Shown here one piece after another: positions 1 through 5,690 of a stretch of DNA of 7,828 nt. The stretch's first letter is position 1. Each line of letters begins with the position of its first letter. A program made the translations under genes and the position numbers. The stretch is taken from the NCBI GenBank assembly GCA_000434115.1, contig FR894010.1, positions 7,522 through 15,349 on the forward strand. Reading direction: 5' to 3'. The notes under the pieces were generated by a model. The model searched no databases and was not told the origin of the DNA. It was given only the letters and a program-made list of their open reading frames with translations. The DNA comes from Roseburia sp. CAG:309 (GTDB lineage: Bacteria > Bacillota > Clostridia > Lachnospirales > Lachnospiraceae).

Positions 1-217
1 CCTGCTGCCTCTTATAAATATTTTTCGAGAAAAAGCGGAAAAAATATACAAAAATAATTACATAAGAAAATAAATTTAAACCAATCCTTACCTGTGGCAC
101 GCGGATAAATAATCCGACAACCCAGATTACAAGATAAAGGACAAAACAAAACATGCTAAGCTGGTCGCTGCCATATCTTCCATACATCATTCTTTGAAAT
201 CGTTCACGTAATCTCAT
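1..217 (-). CDS. small two-helix membrane protein, C-terminus cut by window edge
   Basis: This is an open reading frame of 72 codons from an ATG at 217 that stays open to the left edge, so the end is missing. A strong AGGAGG site at 225-230 lies 7 bases before the ATG. The N-terminus is basic (MRLRERFQRMMYGRYG), followed by the motif YGRYGSDQL at residues 12-20, a hydrophobic segment at about 21-38, a second at about 45-60, and a basic tail beginning RFFSRNIYKRQQ. The overall pattern resembles small, uncharacterised membrane proteins that I recall from Lachnospiraceae, where YGRYG-DQL near the start and SRN-KR near the end are kept. Their function is unknown to me. It follows the 73-residue membrane protein by 104 bases on the same strand. 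The basic N-terminus before the first helix suggests it stays cytoplasmic. The reading frame and start are well supported. The family link is from memory and no role is claimed. Confidence 0.8.
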   Translation of the reverse strand, partial: MRLRERFQRMMYGRYGSDQLSMFCFVLYLVIWVVGLFIRVPQVRIGLNLFSYVIIFVYFFRFFSKNIYKRQQ

Positions 218-321
218 ATTGTATCCTCCTGTTTTCTTTCTTAATAAAGAACCATTGTACACAATAGATATGAACAATCCGTGTCCTTGTTTTAAATAAT
301 TATTTACAAACTTGAAAATCC
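218..321 (-). other. gap between two small membrane protein genes
   Basis: Apart from the AGGAGG site of the downstream gene, this AT-rich gap holds a possible -10 hexamer TACAAT (259-254) set in a short dyad ATTGT-GT-ACAAT, with no good -35 at the right distance. I see no GC-rich hairpin followed by a T run, so there is no terminator. The downstream gene may be read from the ruvB transcript, from a weak local promoter, or both. Confidence 0.2.
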
Positions 322-543
322 TTATGCGTTATTTTTACTTTTTCCTCTTATGTATTTTACTGTCTCATACACGGAGATCACGATCCAGATCACGATCAAC
401 GCCAGAAAAATCCAGTCTGCAATTCCTCGTTTTGGATGAAGCATCGTCAAACGAAGCACATCGATCAATATCATCACACCCGTGCATACCCAGCACGAAA
501 TTACGCCATTTTTCGGGTCTTTTACTGCATTTGTTGTAGCCAT
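322..543 (-). CDS. small two-helix membrane protein of unknown function
   Basis: This is a 73-residue protein starting at an ATG preceded by AAGGAG at 552-557 with an 8-base spacer, which is strong support for a short gene. Two hydrophobic segments are visible, at about residues 14-34 and 41-58. A short basic loop (HPKRG, 36-40) lies between them, and the C-terminus is basic (KYIRGKSKNNA). With both the loop and the tail carrying positive charge, the topology cannot be read confidently. There is no signal peptidase site, lipobox or metal motif. It lies 78 bases behind ruvB on the same strand, with no terminator between, so it is probably the next gene of the cls-ruvA-ruvB transcript. I do not recognise the family and assign no function. 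The plus-strand frame over the same bases is serine/arginine-rich and has no ribosome binding site, so it is a shadow. Confidence 0.8.
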   Translation of the reverse strand: MATTNAVKDPKNGVISCWVCTGVMILIDVLRLTMLHPKRGIADWIFLALIVIWIVISVYETVKYIRGKSKNNA

Positions 544-621
544 TCTATCGTCTCCTTACATTGTTATTTCGTAACTATCCAGGACACCCCGCCCACAGAT
601 TCGCATTTCAAACACTTCGTG

Positions 622-1617
622 TTATTTCATTGATATGCCAAAATGCTGATACGTCTTTTCTGTCACCACACGACCGCGCGGCGTGCGTGCGATAAAACCA
701 TTTTGTATCAGATACGGCTCGTACACATCTTCAATCGTTCCGCTGTCTTCGCCGATGCTTGCCGCCAGCGTATCCAGTCCCACGGGGCCGCCGGTAAACT
801 GGTCGATCATTGTCATCAATATATTGCGGTCCGTGCTGTCTAACCCAAAGGTATCCACTTCCAGCAGATCCAAGGCAAAATTTGCGACTTCCAGCGTGAT
901 CTTTCCGTCGTATTTTACCTGGGCAAAATCACGCACACGCTTTAACAGGCGGTTGGCAAGACGTGGCGTTCCTCGGGAACGTCTGGCAATTTCGATGGCT
1001 CCCTGCTCGTCAATTTCCACCTGAAATACCTTTGCTGAACGTTTTACAATTTCTGTTAATTCGCTTACCGTATAAAATTCGAGGCGGTGTACTACACCAA
1101 AACGGTCGCGGAGCGGTGCCGTCAGCATACCGGCACGGGTCGTCGCCCCCACCAGTGTAAATTTCGGCAGATCCAGACGGATACTTCGTGCGGAGGCACC
1201 TTTTCCGATGACGATATCAATCGCATAATCTTCCATCGCCGGATATAACACTTCTTCTACCTGACGGTTCAGGCGGTGGATTTCATCGACAAAAAGCAGA
1301 TCCCCCTCCTGCAGGTTATTGAGGATTGATGCCAGTTCGCCCGGCTTTTCAATCGCCGGTCCGGACGTAATCTTCAGATTCACATCCATTTCATTGGCAA
1401 TAATCCCGGCAAGCGTCGTCTTTCCCAGTCCGGGAGGCCCGTACAAAAGCACATGGTCAAGCGATTCACCACGTGCTTTCGCCGCTTCAATATAAATTTT
1501 TAATTTTTCCTTCGCTTTCGTCTGTCCGATATAATCGCTCAGCAGTTTCGGGCGAAGGCTGTTTTCCGTACGGTTTTCTTCTTCAAATAATTCCGTTGAA
1601 ATCACTCGTTTTTCCAT
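622..1617 (-). CDS. ruvB: Holliday junction branch migration helicase RuvB
   Basis: RuvB is the hexameric AAA+ motor that, with RuvA, drives branch migration of Holliday junctions in recombinational repair and at stalled replication forks. The 331-residue length is normal. An AAA+ core carries Walker A GPPGLGKTT at 60-68 (Lys66), Walker B LLFVDEIH at 107-114 (Asp111, Glu112), the sensor-1 strand TLVGATTR at 154-161, the arginine finger region LRDRFG at 169-174 (Arg172 by position), and sensor 2 RGTPRLANR at 215-223 (Arg215). The C-terminal winged helix, about 258-331, contains the family stretch GLDTLAASIGED and a basic TPRGR wing at 312-316. No key residue is missing. The ATG at 1617 follows GGGAG (1624-1628) by 6 bases. 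That site lies just past the ruvA stop, so translation is probably coupled. No ruvC lies in the window. Many Firmicutes use RecU as resolvase, so its absence here is not odd. Confidence 0.98.
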   Translation of the reverse strand: MEKRVISTELFEEENRTENSLRPKLLSDYIGQTKAKEKLKIYIEAAKARGESLDHVLLYGPPGLGKTTLAGIIANEMDVNLKITSGPAIEKPGELASILNNLQEGDLLFVDEIHRLNRQVEEVLYPAMEDYAIDIVIGKGASARSIRLDLPKFTLVGATTRAGMLTAPLRDRFGVVHRLEFYTVSELTEIVKRSAKVFQVEIDEQGAIEIARRSRGTPRLANRLLKRVRDFAQVKYDGKITLEVANFALDLLEVDTFGLDSTDRNILMTMIDQFTGGPVGLDTLAASIGEDSGTIEDVYEPYLIQNGFIARTPRGRVVTEKTYQHFGISMK

Positions 1618-1629
1618 AGCCTGCTCCCT

Positions 1630-2250
1630 TTATAAATATTTTAAACTTGCCTTCAAAATATCTTCGGTTGTCATTTCTTCTGTCAATGTAACTTTCTTTA
1701 CGGCTTTCACCGCTTCGGTACTGCTGTAGCCAAGTGCCACAAGCGCCTGGATCGCATCGTTGGCACGATATCCCACATCTCCGGCACCGGCTGCTGCCTC
1801 TGCCGCATTCTGCTCTCCCTGCGTCAGCATCGTATCCACAGCCTCTTCAAAGTCTACCTTATCTTTCAATTCAAGAATCAGTTTGCTTGCTGTCTTTTCC
1901 CCGATTCCCGGTGCCTTTGAGATACTTTTGGCGTCGTCCGACAAAATAGCAAACCGAAGAGCATCCGTATCCATAATGGATAAAATCCCCAATGCTCCTT
2001 TGGGACCGATTCCATTCACTGTAATGAGGAGTTGAAACATTTCCCTCTCATCTTTCGTCATAAAACCGTATAACTGCATCGCATCTTCGCGTACATGCAT
2101 ATACGTATATATCTTCACTTCATTCCCAATTCTTGGAAGCTTTTGAATCACCGATGCCGGAACGAGAATCTCATATCCGATTCCCCGGTTTTCGACAACA
2201 ATCTGCTGTTCTGCCACCGTATCCAGCTGTCCTTTGATAAAATGTATCAC
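1630..2250 (-). CDS. ruvA: Holliday junction DNA-binding protein RuvA (GTG start)
   Basis: RuvA forms tetramers that hold the four-way junction open and square and load RuvB onto two opposite arms. The 206 residues match the usual length. Domain I, an OB fold, spans about 1-63 (start MIHFIKGQLD, with the usual IGYEILVP and ending YGFMTKDE). Domain II carries two helix-hairpin-helix motifs, NGIGPK at 79-84 and PGIGEK at 114-119, which contact the backbone at the crossover. An alanine- and glycine-rich linker covers about 140-160. Domain III, about 161-206, contains ALVALGYSSTEA and would bind RuvB. The start codon is GTG, supported by AGGAGG 8 bases upstream and by the match of the first residues to the family. 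The gene sits 12 bases after cls and 12 bases before ruvB, and RuvA and RuvB are almost always encoded together. Confidence 0.97.
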   Translation of the reverse strand: MIHFIKGQLDTVAEQQIVVENRGIGYEILVPASVIQKLPRIGNEVKIYTYMHVREDAMQLYGFMTKDEREMFQLLITVNGIGPKGALGILSIMDTDALRFAILSDDAKSISKAPGIGEKTASKLILELKDKVDFEEAVDTMLTQGEQNAAEAAAGAGDVGYRANDAIQALVALGYSSTEAVKAVKKVTLTEEMTTEDILKASLKYL

Positions 2251-2258
2251 TTCGATTT

Positions 2259-2264
2259 CCTCCT
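2259..2264 (-). promoter_or_regulatory. ruvA ribosome binding site overlapping the cls stop codon
   Basis: On the minus strand the bases read TAGGAGG. The first three are the TAG stop of cls and the AGGAGG is a perfect Shine-Dalgarno sequence, 8 bases before the GTG of ruvA. Ribosomes finishing cls are delivered straight onto the ruvA start, which argues for translational coupling and supports the GTG start. Confidence 0.85.
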
Positions 2265-3840
2265 ATACCAGCGTCGAAAATACTTTCAAAAAGTGTTGCA
2301 TGACCTGTCGTTTGATCGGGCGGTTTTTCCACTCTTCATACGTGATCTCACGGCTTACCCGGAATGTCTCATCAAAATCTTTCCGCACTTCCTGCAAAAA
2401 TTCTTCATTATAGATCCATATTCCATTTTCATAATGAAGATAGAAACTGCGGTAGTCCATATTGATCGTTCCCACAACGGCACAATGCTCTTCCAGCACA
2501 ACTTTTGAATGTACAAAACCCGGAGTATACTCGTAAATACGGATGCCGCATTTCAAAAGTTCGCCATAATAATATTCTGTCATCCATTTTACATGTTTTT
2601 TATCCGGAATATTCGGCGTAATAACACGCACATCCACACCGCGGCGCTTTGCCTCCACAAGACTTCTTGTCAATGTTTCCTCTAAGATCAGATACGGCGT
2701 CATGATATACAGCGTCTTTCCCGCATAATTGATCATCTGCTTATATACCGAACCGACAAAACTTGTCTCCCCCAAAGCCGGTCCGTCCCGCAGCACATGG
2801 CAGTACACGTCATTCTCCGGAAACTTCTTCAGCGGGCGGTAAATCTCCGGATCAATGTTCTTCTCCGAAGAACTGACAACCCACATCTCCAAAAAGGTTA
2901 CGGTAAGTCCCCAAACCGCGTCTCCTTCGACACGGATTCCGGCATCCTTCCATACCCCAAAACGCTCGATCAGATTGGCGTATTCATCCGCCAGATTGAA
3001 TCCACCGGTATAGCCGATATTTCCGTCAATCACGACAATTTTCTGATGATCGCGGAAGTTCATATACAGTTTACTTGCGTACTTGTGTATCGGATTAAAA
3101 ACCTCAACCTCAAATCCTTCTTTTCGCAGATTGGCGGCAAAATCTTTTCCGGTGCGGAAAAGTGCTCCAAAGTCATCGTATAAAAATTTGACTTTCACGC
3201 CTTCGTGGATCTTGCGGAGTAAAATTTCATGAATCTGATCCCAGATCGCCCCTTCTGCCACGATAAAAAATTCGATAAAAATAAAATGTTCCGCCTGCTC
3301 CAGATCTTCAAAAAGGTCCTCAAACGCATCTTCTCCAAACGGATAATATCTTGCTTCATTGTTTTTAAACAACGGACTTCCCATCGCTGTCATATATTTG
3401 GACATACGGGAAGAAACCGGATGTTCCAGGGAAAATCTTTCCGACACTTCCGGATCCTGTACCAGCCGATTATCTGTCGCTTTCATCTGTTCGGCAATCG
3501 CTTTGTTTAATTTATTCTTCTTTCCAACCTTCCCCCACAGGTTAAACATGATCAACCCGGAAATTGGGAAAATCAGGATCACACACATCCATGAAAATTT
3601 GTAAGCATCATTGTGCTTGTCATTTGTCAATGCAATGATTGCAATCAGCGCACTGATTTCCAGCAAAATATAAAAAGATGTCGCATATCCTCTCAATATA
3701 AATGGAATTATGATAATAATTGCAAATTGAAAAAGCACCAGCGCTCCCACGATACAAGCCCGCAAAAAGCCACTAAAACTGCTCTGCATCCTGCCCTTTA
3801 ACTTTTTTAAACGCTTTTTCGGATTATTTTGCCTATCCAT
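2263..3840 (-). CDS. cls: cardiolipin synthase, phospholipase D superfamily (HKD2 with Glu)
   Basis: Bacterial Cls joins two phosphatidylglycerol molecules into cardiolipin and releases glycerol, at the membrane. The 525 residues fit the family. The basic N-terminus (1-20) is followed by hydrophobic segments at about 28-50, 53-71 and 82-101, which would anchor the protein, with LIMFNLWG at the end of the third as in the Cls N-terminal domain. Two phospholipase D domains follow. The first has HQKIVVIDG (His265, Lys267, Asp272) followed by YTGGFNLADEY. The second has HSKVVLEE (His444, Lys446) followed by VGTINMDYRS, but Glu451 stands where the HxKxxxxD motif normally has Asp. The rest of the C-terminal domain is intact. 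The ATG at 3840 follows GGGAG (3847-3851) by 6 bases. It is the first gene of a probable unit with ruvA and ruvB. Another HKD transphosphatidylase is possible, but the membrane anchor and overall layout favour cardiolipin synthase. Confidence 0.93.
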   Translation of the reverse strand: MDRQNNPKKRLKKLKGRMQSSFSGFLRACIVGALVLFQFAIIIIIPFILRGYATSFYILLEISALIAIIALTNDKHNDAYKFSWMCVILIFPISGLIMFNLWGKVGKKNKLNKAIAEQMKATDNRLVQDPEVSERFSLEHPVSSRMSKYMTAMGSPLFKNNEARYYPFGEDAFEDLFEDLEQAEHFIFIEFFIVAEGAIWDQIHEILLRKIHEGVKVKFLYDDFGALFRTGKDFAANLRKEGFEVEVFNPIHKYASKLYMNFRDHQKIVVIDGNIGYTGGFNLADEYANLIERFGVWKDAGIRVEGDAVWGLTVTFLEMWVVSSSEKNIDPEIYRPLKKFPENDVYCHVLRDGPALGETSFVGSVYKQMINYAGKTLYIMTPYLILEETLTRSLVEAKRRGVDVRVITPNIPDKKHVKWMTEYYYGELLKCGIRIYEYTPGFVHSKVVLEEHCAVVGTINMDYRSFYLHYENGIWIYNEEFLQEVRKDFDETFRVSREITYEEWKNRPIKRQVMQHFLKVFSTLV

Positions 3841-3877
3841 ATCGTTCTCCCTTTTTTACATTTGTTCGTAAGTTTTG

Positions 3878-3921
3878 CGATGTTCAAGCATAGATCTTTA
3901 AACATAGATTCTTAAACATCG
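3878..3921 (-). repeat. imperfect tandem repeat and 11-bp dyad in the cls leader
   Basis: Three imperfect copies of a 13-14 base unit lie head to tail (3879-3891, 3892-3905, 3906-3919 on the plus strand), each close to AGATTCTTAAACAT. The outer arms, CGATGTTTAAG (3921-3911) and CTTGAACATCG (3888-3878) on the minus strand, are complementary over 11 positions with one G-U pair, enclosing a 22-base AT-rich loop. The element begins a few bases after the predicted transcription start for cls, so in RNA it would form a hairpin near the 5' end. It could act as mRNA stabiliser, protein-binding site or DNA operator. No T run follows, so it is not a terminator. Confidence 0.5.
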
Positions 3922-3930
3922 TTAGATAGT

Positions 3931-3960
3931 AGTATAACACATTTTTGCCCTTTTCTACAA
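3931..3960 (-). promoter_or_regulatory. promoter for cls-ruvA-ruvB
   Basis: On the minus strand there is a -35-like TTGTAG (3960-3955), an 18-base spacer, and -10 TATACT (3936-3931) preceded by TGT, giving an extended -10 TG-n-TATACT. This is a typical sigma-A type site. The predicted start is about 3924, leaving a leader of roughly 84 bases that contains the dyad. The weak -35 is offset by the extended -10. Confidence 0.65.
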
Positions 3961-3969
3961 GCATTTAAC

Positions 3970-3998
3970 TTGAAAAGTTATTTCTTCTACGTTATACT
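3970..3998 (+). promoter_or_regulatory. promoter for the YprB-like exonuclease gene
   Basis: TTGAAA (3970-3975), a 17-base spacer and TATACT (3993-3998) form a near-consensus sigma-A promoter. The predicted start at about 4005 gives a leader of some 35 bases holding only the ribosome binding site. This helps to reject a TTG start at 4007, which would leave almost no leader. Its -10 lies about 60 bases from the oppositely oriented cls -10, so both may answer to local DNA state or a shared regulator. Confidence 0.75.
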
Positions 3999-4024
3999 GT
4001 ATTTGTTTGAAAAAAAACGATTGG

Positions 4025-4030
4025 AAGGAG
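4025..4030 (+). promoter_or_regulatory. ribosome binding site fixing the exonuclease start at 4040
   Basis: AAGGAG lies 9 bases before the ATG at 4040. The frame is open further up to a TTG at 4007, but that codon has no Shine-Dalgarno sequence and sits at the predicted transcription start, so the ATG is preferred. Confidence 0.8.
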
Positions 4031-4039
4031 TGGAACACC

Positions 4040-5158
4040 ATGCAGAAAATTGACCAAACAAAAAACCTCACCCCCGGAGACGACCGGAGCCGGGCATGGA
4101 AAGCCCTTTGCCTGTATACCGGTGCCGCTCTGACTGATCTCGTGATCTTTGACATTGAAACCACTGGACTTTCTGCCAATGTCTCCTCTCTTTATCTGAT
4201 CGGTGCTCTTTGGTACGATGCACAAGACAGGCAAATGAAAATGTGCCAGTGGTTTGCCGATGATTACATCAGCGAATGCGCAATACTGGAGACCTTTTCC
4301 TCTTTTGTATCCGGCTTTTCCACGATCGTACACTACAATGGCTCCGGATTTGACATCCCATATCTTGAGAAAAAATATCGGTTTCATCATTTGGAGAATC
4401 CGTTTGCTGCGATCCGGTCTTTTGACATTTACCGGGAAGTCCGGAAAGAAAAAGCTCTGTTTGACAGTTCTTCCCTCAAATTGTCGGTGGTCGAAAAACT
4501 CGTCGGCTTTTTACGGGCTGACAATTACAGCGGAAGAGAGTGCATTCAGATTTATTCCGAATTCATGCAGCAGAAAATATTCCGCAGTCCACAGGCAGAG
4601 AAGGAAAAAGAAAAACTTCTCCTCCACAATGCCGATGATCTGCGTGGAACACTGCTCAGTTCCCTGCTGCTCTATTATAAACTGCCGCTGCATTTTTCAG
4701 ACAAAAATTGGAAGTCAGATACACTTTGCATTACATGCCAGACACAGGAAAATGTTCCGTTCCCCTGTGGACGGGAAACCGAAGATTTTATTTTATCTTT
4801 TGAAGAAAACAGGGCTTGTATCACCCTTTCCTGTACCGAGGGATGCTATTGTCATTTTTATGAAAATTACAAAGACTATTTTTATCTTCCGGAAGAAGAT
4901 ACCGCCATTCATAAAAGCGTCGGAATCTATGTGGAAAAGGAATTTCGCGAACCGGCAAAAGCTTCGAATTGCTACTTAAAAAAAGCCGGAAAATTTGTAC
5001 GTTTTCCAGCTTCTTCCAGTGATTACCTGACCCGGCACGGCTTGACATTGTTCCGCGAAAGTTACCGCACCAAACCGGTCTTTGTCTTAAAAGACGAAAT
5101 AGAAAAACAGGACTCCCTCTTTTGGGAAGAAGTCCTGCCGTATATTACATCTGTTTAA
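4040..5158 (+). CDS. YprB-like ribonuclease H-like (DEDD exonuclease fold) protein
   Basis: This 372-residue protein has an N-terminal RNase H-like exonuclease domain of about 30-215. Exo I is FDIETTG at 37-43 (Asp38, Glu40), followed by LYLIG. Exo II is YNGSGFDIPYL at 99-109 (Asn100, Asp105). Exo III is HNADD at 196-200, giving His196 and Asp200 in an HxxxD spacing, near the YxxxD of the DEDDy type. All four acidic residues are present, so two-metal 3'-5' nuclease activity is plausible. The substrate is unknown. The match is to the YprB/RNase_H_2 group, many of which are annotated only as ribonuclease H-like. Residues about 220-372 are not a domain I can name. They are rich in cysteine (C230, C233, C243, C260, C265, C269, C271) and contain YKDYFYLPEEDTAIHKSVG, a stretch I recall in related clostridial proteins. 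The gene stands alone between oppositely oriented genes, with its own promoter, and its tail overlaps purE by 14 bases. No plus-strand terminator is visible after it. Confidence 0.85.
   Translation: MQKIDQTKNLTPGDDRSRAWKALCLYTGAALTDLVIFDIETTGLSANVSSLYLIGALWYDAQDRQMKMCQWFADDYISECAILETFSSFVSGFSTIVHYNGSGFDIPYLEKKYRFHHLENPFAAIRSFDIYREVRKEKALFDSSSLKLSVVEKLVGFLRADNYSGRECIQIYSEFMQQKIFRSPQAEKEKEKLLLHNADDLRGTLLSSLLLYYKLPLHFSDKNWKSDTLCITCQTQENVPFPCGRETEDFILSFEENRACITLSCTEGCYCHFYENYKDYFYLPEEDTAIHKSVGIYVEKEFREPAKASNCYLKKAGKFVRFPASSSDYLTRHGLTLFRESYRTKPVFVLKDEIEKQDSLFWEEVLPYITSV
5097..5137 (-). terminator. Rho-independent terminator of purE, inside the opposing gene
   Basis: Read on the minus strand, CAGGACT (5137-5131) pairs with AGTCCTG (5114-5108) in a 7-bp stem. 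Within it CCC and GGG can form a smaller inner helix. The stem is followed at once by TTTTTCTATTT (5107-5097). It begins 8 bases past the purE stop and lies wholly within the last codons of the convergent exonuclease gene. On the plus strand the same hairpin has no T run, so it would terminate only the purE direction. Confidence 0.8.
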
Positions 5159-5657
5159 TGTATTCTGCATAACCGAGTTTATCCAATTTTTCGGCTTTTG
5201 CAGTCACACCGTCTTTCATTTCTACTTTGTATTCTTTCAATTTCTTACGCAGTTCCATATCCGATACCGAAAGAATCTTAGCAGCAAGGATACCTGCATT
5301 GGCTGCGCCATCGATTGCCACGGTAGCAACCGGAATTCCGGATGGCATCTGTACGATGGAGTACAAACTGTCGACACCGCCAACCGATTTTGTATGGATC
5401 GGAATACCGATTACCGGCAGATCAAACAATGCGGCACACATTCCCGGAAGATGCGCTGCTCCGCCTGCTCCGGCGATGATTACTTCGATACCGCGCTCTT
5501 CTGCCTTTGTCGCATAATCAACAAACACATCCGGCATTCTGTGTGCAGAGATGATCGTCATCTCGTATTCAATTCCGAATTTTTCAAGCATCTGCGCTGC
5601 CTTCTGCATGATTGGCAGATCTGAGTCGCTTCCCATCAAGATTCCAACTTTTACCAT
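5145..5657 (-). CDS. purE: N5-carboxyaminoimidazole ribonucleotide mutase, class I PurE
   Basis: Class I PurE moves the carboxyl group of N5-CAIR to carbon 4, giving CAIR in cytoplasmic purine synthesis, normally after the ATP-dependent carboxylase PurK. The 170 residues form one complete domain. Visible motifs are GSDSDLP at 9-15 (phosphate and ribose binding), SAHRMP at 37-42 with catalytic His39, AGAGGAAHLPG at 62-72, and MPSGIPVATVAI at 104-115. The AGAGGAAHLPG loop is the class I form and speaks against the class II CO2-using enzyme. The ATG at 5657 follows GGAGG (5667-5671) by 9 bases. It follows the aminopeptidase gene by 33 bases, with no promoter in the gap, so the two are probably co-transcribed. 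No other pur gene is in the window, and no purine riboswitch or PurR-like box is visible before it. Its last 14 bases overlap the tail of the convergent gene. Confidence 0.97.
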   Translation of the reverse strand: MVKVGILMGSDSDLPIMQKAAQMLEKFGIEYEMTIISAHRMPDVFVDYATKAEERGIEVIIAGAGGAAHLPGMCAALFDLPVIGIPIHTKSVGGVDSLYSIVQMPSGIPVATVAIDGAANAGILAAKILSVSDMELRKKLKEYKVEMKDGVTAKAEKLDKLGYAEYIKQM

Positions 5658-5690
5658 TTTTCTTATCCTCCTTTATTTGTCATCCTGCAT

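Noticed and set aside
312..539. Plus-strand frame of 75 codons with a serine/arginine-rich stretch
   Set aside because: It lies opposite the 73-residue membrane protein, which has a strong ribosome binding site. The SR stretch comes from translating repeated GATC/ACGATC-like bases, and no Shine-Dalgarno sequence precedes it.
611..623. Short inverted repeat AACAC-TTC-GTGTT at the ruvB stop
   Set aside because: The stem is only 5 bp and no T run follows on either strand, so it does not qualify as a terminator.
4007..4039. TTG start extending the exonuclease by 11 residues
   Set aside because: It sits at the predicted transcription start with no ribosome binding site, while AAGGAG is well placed for the ATG at 4040.
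4254..4979. 241-codon plus-strand frame inside the exonuclease gene
   Set aside because: It is a shifted frame of the same strand with no family features, whereas the main frame carries the DEDD motifs and a promoter and ribosome binding site.
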